A program made the position numbers and the translations under genes. From CAXXFQ01 sp963674475 (GTDB taxonomy: Bacteria > Planctomycetota > Planctomycetia > Pirellulales > Thermoguttaceae): DNA of 64,000 nt. The DNA is taken from NCBI GenBank assembly GCA_963674475.2, contig CAXXFQ010000019.1, positions 722,203 through 786,202 on the forward strand. The letters are read 5' to 3'. The first letter of the stretch is position 1, and each line of letters opens with the position of its first letter. Of the stretch, positions 25,078-34,578 are shown piece by piece. Under the pieces are notes generated by a model that was given only the letters and a program-made list of their open reading frames with translations, was not told the origin of the DNA and searched no databases.

Positions 25078-26834
25078 TGATGACAACCTTCCGTCGATTG
25101 CGTTTATCCCCTGCCCTGGCCATTCTTCTGGTGGCCTGCCTGTGCCTGTTGGCCGCCTGCGGCACCCGGCGGACCGCGCCCTCTCCGGCGTTCAAGGCCC
25201 GGCCGATCTCGTCCGAGGCCCAGGCCAGCTACGACTACCTCGTGTACCAGGACCAGTTGCAGCGGTTGCAGCGGCACGCGTCCCTGGGCCAGCGCAGCAC
25301 CCTGACCCCGGAAGAGGTGCGGACCATCACCGAGCGGGCCGAACAGGCCCTTGACCGGCTGCTCGCCGCGGACCCGTCGCCCCAGTTCTACCTGGAAAAG
25401 GCCGGGCTGCACTGGAACGATCCGGGCGGACCGGCCCAGGCCCGCAGCACCCTCAAGGAGGGGCTGAAGAAGTATCCCGACGACCGGATGCTGACCATCT
25501 ACCTCGCCAACTCCTACCTGATGGACAACCGCGCGGACGCGGCCATCGCGGTCATGGACGACTATCTTTCCCGGCACGGGGACGACGTGGAGGCCACCGA
25601 GCGCCTCGGCCAGCTGCTCATGGACGCGGGCCGGGACACCCAGGCCCTGGACGTGCTCAAGCGGATTCCCGTGGACAAGCGGAGTCCGGACGCCCTGTAC
25701 GCCATGGGCAGGGTCCAGGGCAACCTGGGCATGCGCAAGGCCGCCATAGCCAACCTGTCCAAGGCCGTGAAGATGGACCCCTCGTTCACCGAGGCCATGG
25801 TCGAGCTGGCCTACCAGTACGAGCTTGCCAAGGACTACGTGGCCGCCGAGGACGTCTACACCCGCATCCTGGAGGACGACTCCTTTCCCGAGGCGCGGCT
25901 CAGGCTGATCAATCTCAACCTCAAGCTGAACAACCCGGACCGGGCCATGCAAGTGGCCCTGGAGGGGCCGCACACCAAGGCGTTCATCCTGGACGCGGCC
26001 CTGATGTTCATCAATGACGGGTTCTACGCCCAGGGGTCCACGGTCCTGGACATGCTCACCGCGGGCGGACAGGTCCCGGCGGAGTTCTATTTCTACAAGG
26101 CGGTCATCGCCAACGAGGGCGAAAAGGACCCGGCCAAGGCCATGGACTACCTGGCCAAGGTCAGCAAGACCGACCGGCTCTACCCGCACGCCCTGCGCTT
26201 CAAGGCCCAGCTCCTGCACGCCCAGGGGCACACGGACCAGGCCCTGGCCATCGCGGCCGAGGGCAGGAAGCTCTTCCCCGACGGGGCCATTTTCTACATC
26301 CTCCAGTCCGCGCTGCTCAAGAGCGAAAAGGACCTGGCCGGGGCGGAAAAGGCGATCCGCGACGGGCTGGACCGGCTCAAGGGCAACCCGGAACTGAGCT
26401 TCGAGCTGGCCATGCTCCTGGACGGGACCGGCCGCCGCGAAGAGGGGCTGTCCGTGATGGAGGGCGTGCTGCGCACCCATCCCGACGACGCCAACGCCCT
26501 GAACTTCGTGGGCTACACCCTGGCCGAGGAGGACCGCGAGCTGGAACGCGCCCTGGTCCTGGTCCAGAAGGCCGCGCTGCTCGAACCGGAGTCCGGGTTC
26601 ATCCTCGATTCCGTGGCCTGGGTCCACTACAAGATGAAGGCCTATGACCAGGCGTGGGAAAACATCAAATACGCCGTGGACATCGTGGACGACGATCCCA
26701 CCATATGGGAGCATTACGGCGACATCGCCCGCGCCCTGGGCAAGAAGAAGGAAGCGCGCAAGGGGTACAACTATTCCCTGAAATACGGGACCAAGTCCCC
26801 GGAAGAAGTCAGGAAGAAGCTCAAGGAATTATGA
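25074..26834 (+). CDS. TPR-repeat lipoprotein
   Basis: A 586-residue exported protein with a lipoprotein signal (LLVACLCLLAAC, lipobox LAAC) and then tetratricopeptide repeats over most of its length, for example ALYAMGRVQGNLGMRKAAI and AMVELAYQYELAKDYVAAED. The last repeats (ANALNFVGYTLAEEDRELE and FILDSVAWVHYKMKAYDQAW) resemble those in other Gram-negative tetratricopeptide lipoproteins. Three ATG codons in a row overlap the rpoH stop; any may start. It is coupled to a second lipoprotein gene, so the pair may work together at the outer membrane. Partners unknown. Confidence 0.85.
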   Translation: MMMTTFRRLRLSPALAILLVACLCLLAACGTRRTAPSPAFKARPISSEAQASYDYLVYQDQLQRLQRHASLGQRSTLTPEEVRTITERAEQALDRLLAADPSPQFYLEKAGLHWNDPGGPAQARSTLKEGLKKYPDDRMLTIYLANSYLMDNRADAAIAVMDDYLSRHGDDVEATERLGQLLMDAGRDTQALDVLKRIPVDKRSPDALYAMGRVQGNLGMRKAAIANLSKAVKMDPSFTEAMVELAYQYELAKDYVAAEDVYTRILEDDSFPEARLRLINLNLKLNNPDRAMQVALEGPHTKAFILDAALMFINDGFYAQGSTVLDMLTAGGQVPAEFYFYKAVIANEGEKDPAKAMDYLAKVSKTDRLYPHALRFKAQLLHAQGHTDQALAIAAEGRKLFPDGAIFYILQSALLKSEKDLAGAEKAIRDGLDRLKGNPELSFELAMLLDGTGRREEGLSVMEGVLRTHPDDANALNFVGYTLAEEDRELERALVLVQKAALLEPESGFILDSVAWVHYKMKAYDQAWENIKYAVDIVDDDPTIWEHYGDIARALGKKKEARKGYNYSLKYGTKSPEEVRKKLKEL

Positions 26835-27703
26835 TCCGTCCCTCTCGGTTGACGCTCCTCTCGGCGGTCCTGGCCGTCCTGCTGCTGGCTCCGGGCTGCA
26901 CGCCCAGGCGCACGGCCGACTCCGGCCCGGCCACGCCCGAGGCGGCCTGGAAGGTCTTCCGGCGAAACTACTGCGCCCCCCGCAGGGAACCCGGCCTGCT
27001 GGTCAAGGCGTCCCTGTACTACACGCGGGTCAAGCCCACCAAGCGGACCAACCGCACCCTGGTCACCCTGTGGGGCGACTTCAACGGCCCCATGCGGCTG
27101 GACGTCGCGGCGGGCATGGGCAAGCTCCTGGCCCACATCCGCGAGGACGGGGGCGGCCTTCTGGTCTTCTATCCCACCGAGAAAAAGGCGTACGCCCACA
27201 CGGACGCGGTCCTCGGGGCCACCCGGCTGGGCATGCCGTTTCCCTTTTCCCTGAACGAGCTGGCCCGGGTCACGGCGGGCGACTTTTCCGGCCTGATCCC
27301 GGCCCTGCCCAAGGAGGGCGCGCGCACGGAGGGCGGCTTCCGCTACCTCCTGGATGACGGGCTGGTGACGGTTCTGGAGCTGGACCGTGACGGCCGCCCG
27401 ATTCTCCTTGAAGGTCGGACCACCAAGGCGTATGAAACCGCCCAAGAGTGGCGGCTGGAGATCAATGCCTACGAGGAGCCTGCCGGGAAGGCGGTCCCCA
27501 TGCCGGGGCGGCTGACCCTGGCCCTGGACAACGGGGAAATGGGCGTCTTGCGCATCCGCTCCCGAGCGCTTAAAATGGCCCCCTGGCCCGCCAAGGCGCT
27601 GAACCTGGCCCTGCCGGAAGGCGTGGAATTCCACCGCCTTGACAGCGGGACGAAATCCGCCGGGGAGACCAAAATCCCCGTGGTGTACGAGGACAAGTCA
27701 TGA
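26831..27703 (+). CDS. Outer-membrane lipoprotein, LolB/LolA-like fold suspected
   Basis: A 290-residue lipoprotein (signal VLAVLLLAPGC). The body is rich in beta-strand-like segments (LWGDFNGPMRLDVAAGMG, GGGLLVFYPTEKKAYAHTD, RPILLEGRTTKAYETAQEWR) that recall the LolB/LolA/DUF4292 type of unclosed barrel which binds lipid. I make that assignment from pattern only. The start overlaps the TPR lipoprotein stop (ATGA), and its own stop overlaps the next gene, so the set is co-translated. A lipoprotein sorting or envelope assembly role is an inference. Confidence 0.65.
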   Translation: MIRPSRLTLLSAVLAVLLLAPGCTPRRTADSGPATPEAAWKVFRRNYCAPRREPGLLVKASLYYTRVKPTKRTNRTLVTLWGDFNGPMRLDVAAGMGKLLAHIREDGGGLLVFYPTEKKAYAHTDAVLGATRLGMPFPFSLNELARVTAGDFSGLIPALPKEGARTEGGFRYLLDDGLVTVLELDRDGRPILLEGRTTKAYETAQEWRLEINAYEEPAGKAVPMPGRLTLALDNGEMGVLRIRSRALKMAPWPAKALNLALPEGVEFHRLDSGTKSAGETKIPVVYEDKS

Positions 27704-28014
27704 CGAGTGCAAAAACGGACGAATCGGTTCTGGACGTCTTCCTGCTCGGGGTCAAGACCTGGCTGGCCGAGGTCGGGTGGCTCACCCGGTCGCTGCTCGG
27801 CCGGTTCGAGATCGGACGGCTTGAAAAAGAGTTGGAACGGGAATATGCCACGCTGGGACGCATCGCCGAAGCGCCCAGGGGCAGGATGGAGGAGAAGGAT
27901 CTCTGCCTGAAGCAGATCGACTTTCTCAAGGACGAGATCGCCACGCTCAAGGGCGAGCTGGCCCGGGACCGCGAGGACCGCATGTCCAAGCTGCGCGACG
28001 GCCAGGACGCATAA
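27700..28014 (+). CDS. Small coiled-coil protein of unknown function
   Basis: A 104-residue soluble protein. The N-terminal third has an amphipathic helix (VFLLGVKTWLAEVGWLTRSL); the rest is a Lys/Glu-rich coiled coil (IGRLEKELEREYATLGRIAE, then KQIDFLKDEIATLKGELARD). No catalytic motif is visible. It overlaps the upstream lipoprotein gene by ATGA and is 15 bases from rpiB. I do not recognise a family. Confidence 0.65.
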   Translation: MTSAKTDESVLDVFLLGVKTWLAEVGWLTRSLLGRFEIGRLEKELEREYATLGRIAEAPRGRMEEKDLCLKQIDFLKDEIATLKGELARDREDRMSKLRDGQDA

Positions 28015-28029
28015 AAAAGGGAGACAGAC

Positions 28030-28467
28030 GTGAAAACCATCGTCATCGGTTCGGACCACGGCGGATACTATCTCAAGCAGGCCTGCATCAAGGCGCTCCG
28101 GGAGTGGGGCTACCAGGTCCAGGACGAAGGCCCGGACTGCCTGGACTCCTGCGACTACCCGCTGTACGCGGCCAAGGTGACCAACGCGGTCAAGGCGGAC
28201 GACGCCAAGCTCGGCGTGCTCATCTGCGGCACGGGCCTCGGCATGTCCATGACCGCCAACCGCATGGGCGTGCGCGCGGCCCTGTGCTCCAACGAATTTC
28301 ACGCCCGCATGGCGCGCGAGCACAACGACGCCCGCATCCTGTGCATGGGCGAGCGGGTCACCGGCCAGGGGGTGGCCCTGTCCATCCTCAAGCTGTTCCT
28401 GGAAACCGGATTCGGGGGCGATCGGCACCAGCGGCGCATCGACCTCATCGACACAGTATCCAAATAA
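28030..28467 (+). CDS. rpiB: Ribose-5-phosphate isomerase B
   Basis: Interconverts ribose-5-phosphate and ribulose-5-phosphate. The 145-residue protein begins MKTIVIGSDHGGYYLKQ with the substrate-binding SDHGG, and has C66 in LICGTGLGMSMTANR, the catalytic Cys of the RpiB family, plus the FHARMAREHNDARILCMGER segment. The start is GTG with AGGGAGA upstream. It forms a carbon-metabolism run with transketolase and glpX immediately downstream. Confidence 0.93.
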   Translation: MKTIVIGSDHGGYYLKQACIKALREWGYQVQDEGPDCLDSCDYPLYAAKVTNAVKADDAKLGVLICGTGLGMSMTANRMGVRAALCSNEFHARMAREHNDARILCMGERVTGQGVALSILKLFLETGFGGDRHQRRIDLIDTVSK

Positions 28468-28490
28468 CCACAAGCACAAAGGGTTCCATC

Positions 28491-30458
28491 ATGAGCACTC
28501 AGACGGACAAGACCATCGCCGTGGTCAAGGGACTGATCATGGACGGCGTTGCCAAAGCCAACTCCGGCCATCCGGGCGGCGCCATGTCTTCCGCCGACTA
28601 CGCCACCATCCTGTTTTCCGAATTCCTGAATTTCAATCCGGACGACGCTTCCTGGTTCAACCGCGACCGGTTCATCCTGTCCGCGGGCCACGAGTCCATG
28701 CTGCTGTACAGCCTGCTCCACCTGAGCGGGTTCATCACCATGGACGACATCCAGCAGTTCCGCCAGCTCGGCTCGCTCACGCCGGGCCATCCCGAGGTGC
28801 ACCTGACCCCCGGCGTGGAGGCCACCACCGGTCCCCTGGGCCAGGGCTTCGCCATGTCCGTCGGGTTCGCCTCGGCCGAGGCGTTCCTGCGCGAGAAGCT
28901 GGGCAGCGACGTCATGGACCACTACACCTACGTGCTCTCCAGCGACGGCGACATCCAGGAACCCATCGCCCTGGGCGCGGCCTCCTTGGCCGGACTGTGG
29001 GGACTGGGCAAGCTCATCGCCTACTACGATTCCAACAAGATCCAGCTGGCCGGGCCGTGCGCCAAGGTGGACTGCACCGACCACCGCAAGATTTTCGAGG
29101 GCATGTGCTGGCAGGTCATCGAGGTGGACGGCCACAACCACGACGAGATCCGCGCCGCCATCAAGGCGGGCCGGACCGAGACCGCCAAGCCGACCCTGAT
29201 CATCGGCCACACCACCATGGCCAAGGGCTGCGCCACCATGGAGGGCAGCCACGAGACCCACGGCGCGCCCCTCAAGGCGGACGAGATCGCGGCCACCAAG
29301 AAGAATCTCGGCCTGGACCCGGACCAGTCCTTCCAGGTCCCGGCGGACGTGGTGGACGGCTTCCGCGCCCGTTTCGACGGCATGCGCAAGGGGGCTGCGG
29401 ACTGGCAGGCCACGGTGGACGCCAAGCTTTCCGACGGCGACTTCGCAACCATGTGGGGCCACGTCACCCGGCCGCGCCCGGAGCTGTCCATCGACTGGCC
29501 CGCGTTCACGCCCGGCGAGACCATGGCCACCCGCAAGGCGTGGGGCACCTGCCTCAACGCGGTCATGGACTCCCTGCCGACCCTGGTGGGCGGAAGCGCC
29601 GACCTGGACCCGTCCAACCAGACCTCGCAGTTCCGCAAGACCTACGGCGACTTCGCCGTGGACGGCTACGGCGCGCGCAACCTCGCCTTCGGCGTGCGCG
29701 AGTTCCCCATGGCCGCGATCATGAACGGCATGCAGCTGCACGGCGGCCTGCTGCCCTTCGGCGCGACCTTCCTGACCTTCTCGGACTACTGCCGCAACGC
29801 CATCCGCATGTCCTCGCTCCAGGAACTGCCCGTGCTCTACGTGTTCACCCACGATTCGTTCTGGGTGGGCGAGGACGGCCCGACCCACCAGCCCATCGAG
29901 CACGTCAGCTCGCTGAGGCTCATCCCGGACGTCATCGACCTGCGCCCGGCGGACGCCAACGAGACCGCCGTCTGCCTGGACCTGGCCCTGAAGCAGGACA
30001 GGCACCCCTCGACCATCTTCCTGACCCGGCAGGGACTGCCCATCCTCGACCCCGCCGAGTACCCGGCCGTGACGGACGGCCCGCGCAAGGGCGGCTACGT
30101 GCTCAAGGACTGCGACGGCACCCCGGACCTGATCCTGATCGGTTCCGGCTCCGAGGTCGCCCTGGCCCTGGAGACCGCCAAGCTGTTCAAGCGCAAGGTG
30201 CGCGTGGTTTCCATGCCGTCCACCAAGTTGTTTGACGACCAGCCCGATTCGTATAAGAATGAAGTCCTGCCGCCGGAAGTCACCGCGCGCGCGGCCGCCG
30301 AGGCCGGACGCACCGATCTCTGGTACAAGTACGTGGGCATCGGCGGCGTGGTGCTCGGCCTGGATCATTTCGGTGCCAGCGCGCCCGGCAAGATCCTGTC
30401 CGACAAGTACGGCTTCACGCCCGAAAACTTTGCCCGTTTGATTCGGGAAAAATTCTAG
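28491..30458 (+). CDS. tkt: Transketolase
   Basis: Thiamine-diphosphate enzyme of the non-oxidative pentose phosphate pathway, 655 residues. The N-terminal domain shows NSGHPGGAMSSAD, TPGHPEVHLTPGVEATTGPL and the cofactor motif SSDGDIQEPIALGAASLAG, ending in a YDSNKIQLAG segment. The Pyr domain contains the FGVREFPMAAIMNGMQLHGG and FWVGEDGPTHQPIEH segments. The C-terminal domain is complete. ATG at 28491 follows rpiB by 23 bases and glpX follows nine bases after the stop. Pyr-domain and cofactor motifs are intact, so the enzyme should be active. Confidence 0.95.
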   Translation: MSTQTDKTIAVVKGLIMDGVAKANSGHPGGAMSSADYATILFSEFLNFNPDDASWFNRDRFILSAGHESMLLYSLLHLSGFITMDDIQQFRQLGSLTPGHPEVHLTPGVEATTGPLGQGFAMSVGFASAEAFLREKLGSDVMDHYTYVLSSDGDIQEPIALGAASLAGLWGLGKLIAYYDSNKIQLAGPCAKVDCTDHRKIFEGMCWQVIEVDGHNHDEIRAAIKAGRTETAKPTLIIGHTTMAKGCATMEGSHETHGAPLKADEIAATKKNLGLDPDQSFQVPADVVDGFRARFDGMRKGAADWQATVDAKLSDGDFATMWGHVTRPRPELSIDWPAFTPGETMATRKAWGTCLNAVMDSLPTLVGGSADLDPSNQTSQFRKTYGDFAVDGYGARNLAFGVREFPMAAIMNGMQLHGGLLPFGATFLTFSDYCRNAIRMSSLQELPVLYVFTHDSFWVGEDGPTHQPIEHVSSLRLIPDVIDLRPADANETAVCLDLALKQDRHPSTIFLTRQGLPILDPAEYPAVTDGPRKGGYVLKDCDGTPDLILIGSGSEVALALETAKLFKRKVRVVSMPSTKLFDDQPDSYKNEVLPPEVTARAAAEAGRTDLWYKYVGIGGVVLGLDHFGASAPGKILSDKYGFTPENFARLIREKF

Positions 30459-30467
30459 GAGACCATC

Positions 30468-31451
30468 ATGGAAGCCCCACAGAAAAACCTCGCTCTGGAC
30501 CTCGTCCGCGTGACCGAAGCCGCGGCGCTCGCCTGCGCCCGCTGGCTCGGCAAGGGCGACAAGATATCCGCAGACCAGGCCGCCGTCGACGCCATGCGGC
30601 TGTGCTTCAACACCCTCGAGATCGAGGGCCGCGTCATGATCGGCGAGGGGGAGAAGGACGACGCCCCCATGCTCTACAACGGCGAGAAACTCGGCCTGGG
30701 CGAAGGCCCGAAGGTCGACATCGCCGTGGACCCGCTGGAGGGCACCAACCTGCTCGCCAACGGCCGTCCCAACGCCATCTCCGTGGTGGGCGTGGCCCCG
30801 GCCGGGGCCATGTTCGATCCGGGCCCGAGCTACTACATGCAGAAGCTGGTCGTGCCCGCCCACGCCAAGGACGTGGTGGACATCGAGGCCCCCACGGGCC
30901 ACAACCTCAAGCTCATCGCCCGCGCCCTGGACAAGGACGTGGACGACCTGGTGGTCTTCGTGCTCGACAAGCCGCGCCACAAGAAGCTCATCTCCGACAT
31001 CCGCGAGGCGGGCGCGCGCATCCAGCTGCACACGGACGGCGACATCACCGGTTCGCTCATGGCCATCGACCCCCGCTGCGAGGTGGACGTGATGATGGGC
31101 ACGGGCGGCACCCCCGAGGGCGTGCTTTCGGCCATCGCCATCCGCATCATGGGCGGCGAGATGTTCGCCAAGCTCGATCCGCAGAAGCAGGACGAGAAGA
31201 ACGCCCTGACCGAATACGGCATGGACGTCCGCCGCGTGCTGACCGTGGGCGACCTGGTCAAGTCCCAGGACCTGTTCTTCGCGGCCACGGGCATCTCGGG
31301 CGGCACCTTCCTCAAGGGCGTGTCCTACCACGGCCACGGCGCCGAGACCTCTTCCCTGGTCATGCGCGGCAAGACCGGCACCATCCGGTACGTGGAGGCC
31401 ATCCACAACTGGGACGCCCTGATGAAGTTCTCGGCGGTCGAATACGACTAG
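30468..31451 (+). CDS. glpX: Class II fructose-1,6-bisphosphatase
   Basis: Hydrolyses fructose-1,6-bisphosphate in gluconeogenesis. The 327-residue protein carries the GlpX signatures VMIGEGEKDDAPMLYNGE, DIAVDPLEGTNLLANG (metal-binding Asp and Glu) and MMGTGGTPEGVLSAIAIR. It is the last gene of the rpiB-tkt-glpX group and is followed by a strong terminator. Together the three genes move carbon between hexose and pentose phosphates. Confidence 0.95.
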   Translation: MEAPQKNLALDLVRVTEAAALACARWLGKGDKISADQAAVDAMRLCFNTLEIEGRVMIGEGEKDDAPMLYNGEKLGLGEGPKVDIAVDPLEGTNLLANGRPNAISVVGVAPAGAMFDPGPSYYMQKLVVPAHAKDVVDIEAPTGHNLKLIARALDKDVDDLVVFVLDKPRHKKLISDIREAGARIQLHTDGDITGSLMAIDPRCEVDVMMGTGGTPEGVLSAIAIRIMGGEMFAKLDPQKQDEKNALTEYGMDVRRVLTVGDLVKSQDLFFAATGISGGTFLKGVSYHGHGAETSSLVMRGKTGTIRYVEAIHNWDALMKFSAVEYD

Positions 31452-31475
31452 GCCGGGCAATAACGACGACAAAAA

Positions 31476-31506
31476 GGCCGGGGCGGTTTCGCTCCGGCCT
31501 TTTTTT
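31476..31506 (+). terminator. Rho-independent terminator after glpX
   Basis: GGCCGGGGC - GGTTTC - GCTCCGGCC hairpin (one G-U pair) followed by seven T. It ends the operon that runs through tkt and glpX. Confidence 0.92.
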
Positions 31507-31590
31507 GCCTGGCGCGTCAGTTCTCCATGTTGAATTGGACCTTTCCTCCCAACCCGGATTCGGGGTATAGGGCGGAAAAAGGAGCAAGCC

Positions 31591-32883
31591 ATGTCCGTGC
31601 CCCGCATAGCCACCCTGTCCCTGGCCGTTTTTTTCGCCCTTACCGCCCTGGCGGTCACCGCCCGCGCCGCTGACGGTCCTCCGGCAAAACCGGCCCGGCC
31701 CGCGTTCGTGTTCCAGGACATCACCTTCGACTACGAGTTGCAGCGCAACGTGGGCTACGCGTTCACCGGCGGCGCGGACATCAACGAATGCATCTACACC
31801 GCCCATACCATCACGCCGGGGGACTCCGACTCCTGGTTCAAGGCGTGGAACGGGCTGGCCGAGCGCGTCCACGGTGACGCCACCAAGGCGCTGGCCGGGG
31901 GACACGAGGTCTCGGCCCGCGACGCATTGCTGCGCGCCAGCAACTACTACCGCACCGCCGCCTTCTTCCTGCACGGCGACCCGGCCGATCCCCGCATCCG
32001 GGACACCGCGCGCCTGAGCCGCGAGACCTTCCAAAAGGCGGCCGCGCTCATGGACCGGCCTGTGGAAGCGGTGCGCATCCCGTACGAGAAGACAACCCTG
32101 CCCGGCTATTTCCTGCAACCCGACCGGTCCGGCAAGCCCCGGAAGACCCTGCTGCTCCAGACCGGGTTCGACGGCACGGGCGAGGAGCTGTACTTCACCG
32201 CTGTGTTCGCCCTGGACCGGGGGTACAACGTGCTCATCTACGAGGGGCCGGGCCAGGGGGCCGCGCTCCTGGAGCAGGGGCTTTATTTCCGCAAGGACTG
32301 GGAAAAGGTGGTCACCCCGGTGGAGGACTACGCGCTGTCGCGCCCGGAGGTGGACCCGGACAGGGTGGCCCTCATGGGCTTGAGCATGGGCGGGTTCCTG
32401 ACCCCCCGCGCCGCCGCCTTCGAGCACCGGCTGGCCGCCTGCATCGCCAACCCCGGCCAGTTCGACCTCTACGGGGCGCAACGGCCCTCGCCTGAGGAGT
32501 GGAAGGGCATGCTCTCCGACCCGGCCGGGACCGACAAGGAGCTGCGCGCCCAGATGGCCAAGAGCGTGGGTTTCCGCTGGTGGATCGAGAACGGGTTGTT
32601 CACCACGGGCAAGGCCACGCCGCTGGAGTTCATGCAATTCTGGGGGGAGTTCACCCTGGAGGGCGTGGTCCAAAACATCAAGTGCCCGACCCTGGTCATC
32701 GGATCAAACGGCGACCACTTCCTGACCCTGGCCGACTCCCGCGCCCTGTATGACAAGCTGGCCTGCCCCAGGACCTTCCTCGCGTTCCAGGGGGAGCACC
32801 AGGCCAACCAGCACTGCCAGGTGGGCGGCATGGCCGTCGGCATGGCCCTGATCCTCGACTGGCTGGACGAGACCCTGAAATAG
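31591..32883 (+). CDS. Secreted alpha/beta hydrolase
   Basis: A 430-residue hydrolase with a signal peptide (LSLAVFFALTALAVTARAAD). The catalytic Ser lies in the elbow GLSMGG, preceded by DPDRVALMG; the acid is probably the Asp in IGSNGDHFLTLADS and the His lies in FQGEHQANQHC. The helical N-terminal region with SNYYRTAAFFLHGDP, followed by PVEAVRIPYEKTTLPGYFL, is typical of the FrsA / 2,6-dihydroxypseudooxynicotine hydrolase-like group. Substrate unknown. It stands alone, between the glpX terminator and the convergent glycosyltransferase gene. Confidence 0.8.
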   Translation: MSVPRIATLSLAVFFALTALAVTARAADGPPAKPARPAFVFQDITFDYELQRNVGYAFTGGADINECIYTAHTITPGDSDSWFKAWNGLAERVHGDATKALAGGHEVSARDALLRASNYYRTAAFFLHGDPADPRIRDTARLSRETFQKAAALMDRPVEAVRIPYEKTTLPGYFLQPDRSGKPRKTLLLQTGFDGTGEELYFTAVFALDRGYNVLIYEGPGQGAALLEQGLYFRKDWEKVVTPVEDYALSRPEVDPDRVALMGLSMGGFLTPRAAAFEHRLAACIANPGQFDLYGAQRPSPEEWKGMLSDPAGTDKELRAQMAKSVGFRWWIENGLFTTGKATPLEFMQFWGEFTLEGVVQNIKCPTLVIGSNGDHFLTLADSRALYDKLACPRTFLAFQGEHQANQHCQVGGMAVGMALILDWLDETLK

Positions 32884-32907
32884 GGAAAGTCCGGGCGGGG
32901 GTTCCGT

Positions 32908-34578
32908 CTACGCCAGCGCCTTTTGCACTACGTGTATTTTCCTGAGGATGTCGTCGTCCAGGAGCTTCTGCTCCTTTTCCATGGCTTTGAGAATGGCCTC
33001 GGGGGAGTGCATGGTCTGCATCTTGTACTTGTTGCCGAGCGCGTTGCCCTGCGCCTGGGCCGAGACGCGGGAGGCCGCGCCGGACCGCTTCTTGTGGAGC
33101 ACGGCCAGGTGGCCCTGGTAGACCGCGAAGAGGCCGGACTCGCAAAGGCGCAGATCGTGCTCCATGTCGTCGTACTGGGTGGGCGAGAGGTGCAGGGCGA
33201 AGTCTCCGGACTCCAGGAGCGTTGTGGTCCGGAACAGGTGGCAGCACCCGGTCACGGAAGCGCAGGGGCGCAAACAGTCGAACAGGCCGGTGTCCAGGGA
33301 CTGGATGTGCAGGTCCGAGAGCCTGAACGGGTTGGGCGCGACGTTGCCCAGGTCCATGGGCGGCGCGTCCGGGTCGGCGAGCAGGTGCGAGTCCGCGCTC
33401 TGGATCAGGGCGGGGTTGGCGTGGTCCACGACCTTGCACCCCCAGACCCCGGCTCCGGGGTACTGGCGAACCGCCGTGCCCAACCGGAGCAGCCAGTCGT
33501 TCGGCAGCTCCACGTCGTCGTCCAGGTAGCAGATGAAGTCGTGTCTCTGCACCTCGTCCAGGTGCATGAGCCAGTTGCGGGCGGCGGGCGCGCCGATGTT
33601 CACGGGCAGGGACAGGGTGGTGAACCGGGACGGGCCGAGCTTGTTGCGGAACCGGGTGGCCCAGGATTCGAGCATCTCCCCGGTCTGGTCCGTGGACCCG
33701 TTGTCCATGACGAAGAGCGAGGCCCCGGACAGCTCGGAGTTGAACAGGGAGCGCAGGGTGGCGTCCAGCTCCACGTCCTTGTTCCAGGAGTAGGCCAGGA
33801 TCGCGGTGGACCCGGTCAGGGGGTGGCGTTGCGCGTCCCATCCTGAGAGCAGGTCGTGGACGCGCAGGAGCAGGCTGGTGTTCCACGGGGTCCGGGCAAG
33901 GGCCTCAAGCAGGAGCAGGTTGGCCGCGCCCTTGTCGCCCGCGTCGAGCATGCACAGCCCGGCGCGCAGGGAGGCGTAGGCCGGGCCGAAGGTCCCGCCC
34001 GCGTTCTGGGCCAGGCGGGCCGCGTCGTGGCAGGCCCCGCGCCGCAGGTCCACGGCGGCCGAGACGTTGGTCATCACCGGTTCCAGGCCGGGCGGCGGGG
34101 TGAAATTCATCATGGCCGCGACCCACTCGGGGTCGTTGTCCACCAGCCCGGTGGACATGGCCTGCTCGCGCCAGAACAGGTTGTCCGGATCGGCGGCGGC
34201 AGCCCGCTCGATGTGCTCCCGGATGCGGGCGAAGTCGCGCTCGGGAAGCATCTCGAAATAGTCCGGGGTCTCGGGCCTGCGCCAGTGGTCGCGCAGCGCG
34301 GCCAGTCCGGCCACGGTCTGGTCCGGCAGCAGGGAGCGCACGGCGTCCAGGGACAGGAGTTCCCCGGCCATGCCTCCGTCCAGCGGGTTCTCGGCAAAGG
34401 CTGTCTGGATGGCGTCCACGGCCAGGGGGTACAGTCCGGCGTCGCCCGAACGTAAGGCCCGGCCCGCCAGTTCCAGCAGGTGCAGCTTGCCGGTGAACCC
34501 CAGGCGCAGCCGGGTCCTGATATCCTCGGGCAGGGAGAGCCAGAACGCGGTCAGCGGCTTGGGATTGGACGGGTTCAT
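32908..34578 (-). CDS. Family 2 glycosyltransferase with long helical N-terminal region
   Basis: A 556-residue protein. Residues 1 to about 285 are helical and without a recognised domain. A GT-A glycosyltransferase domain follows, with ILAYSWNKDVELDATLRSLF, the nucleotide-binding VMDNGSTDQTGEM and the metal-binding FICYLDDDVELPNDWLL. The start overlaps the stop of the upstream deacetylase-glycosyltransferase fusion by ATGA, so both are made together. No membrane helix is visible, so it should act in the cytoplasm on nucleotide sugars, perhaps for a surface glycan or protein glycosylation. Confidence 0.8.
   Translation of the reverse strand: MNPSNPKPLTAFWLSLPEDIRTRLRLGFTGKLHLLELAGRALRSGDAGLYPLAVDAIQTAFAENPLDGGMAGELLSLDAVRSLLPDQTVAGLAALRDHWRRPETPDYFEMLPERDFARIREHIERAAAADPDNLFWREQAMSTGLVDNDPEWVAAMMNFTPPPGLEPVMTNVSAAVDLRRGACHDAARLAQNAGGTFGPAYASLRAGLCMLDAGDKGAANLLLLEALARTPWNTSLLLRVHDLLSGWDAQRHPLTGSTAILAYSWNKDVELDATLRSLFNSELSGASLFVMDNGSTDQTGEMLESWATRFRNKLGPSRFTTLSLPVNIGAPAARNWLMHLDEVQRHDFICYLDDDVELPNDWLLRLGTAVRQYPGAGVWGCKVVDHANPALIQSADSHLLADPDAPPMDLGNVAPNPFRLSDLHIQSLDTGLFDCLRPCASVTGCCHLFRTTTLLESGDFALHLSPTQYDDMEHDLRLCESGLFAVYQGHLAVLHKKRSGAASRVSAQAQGNALGNKYKMQTMHSPEAILKAMEKEQKLLDDDILRKIHVVQKALA

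Noticed and set aside
28299..31724. A very long minus-strand open frame (over 1100 codons) opposite tkt, glpX and the hydrolase
   Set aside because: It runs antisense to three clear enzyme genes, has a Gly/Val/His/Ala-rich shadow composition typical of high-GC DNA and matches no family.
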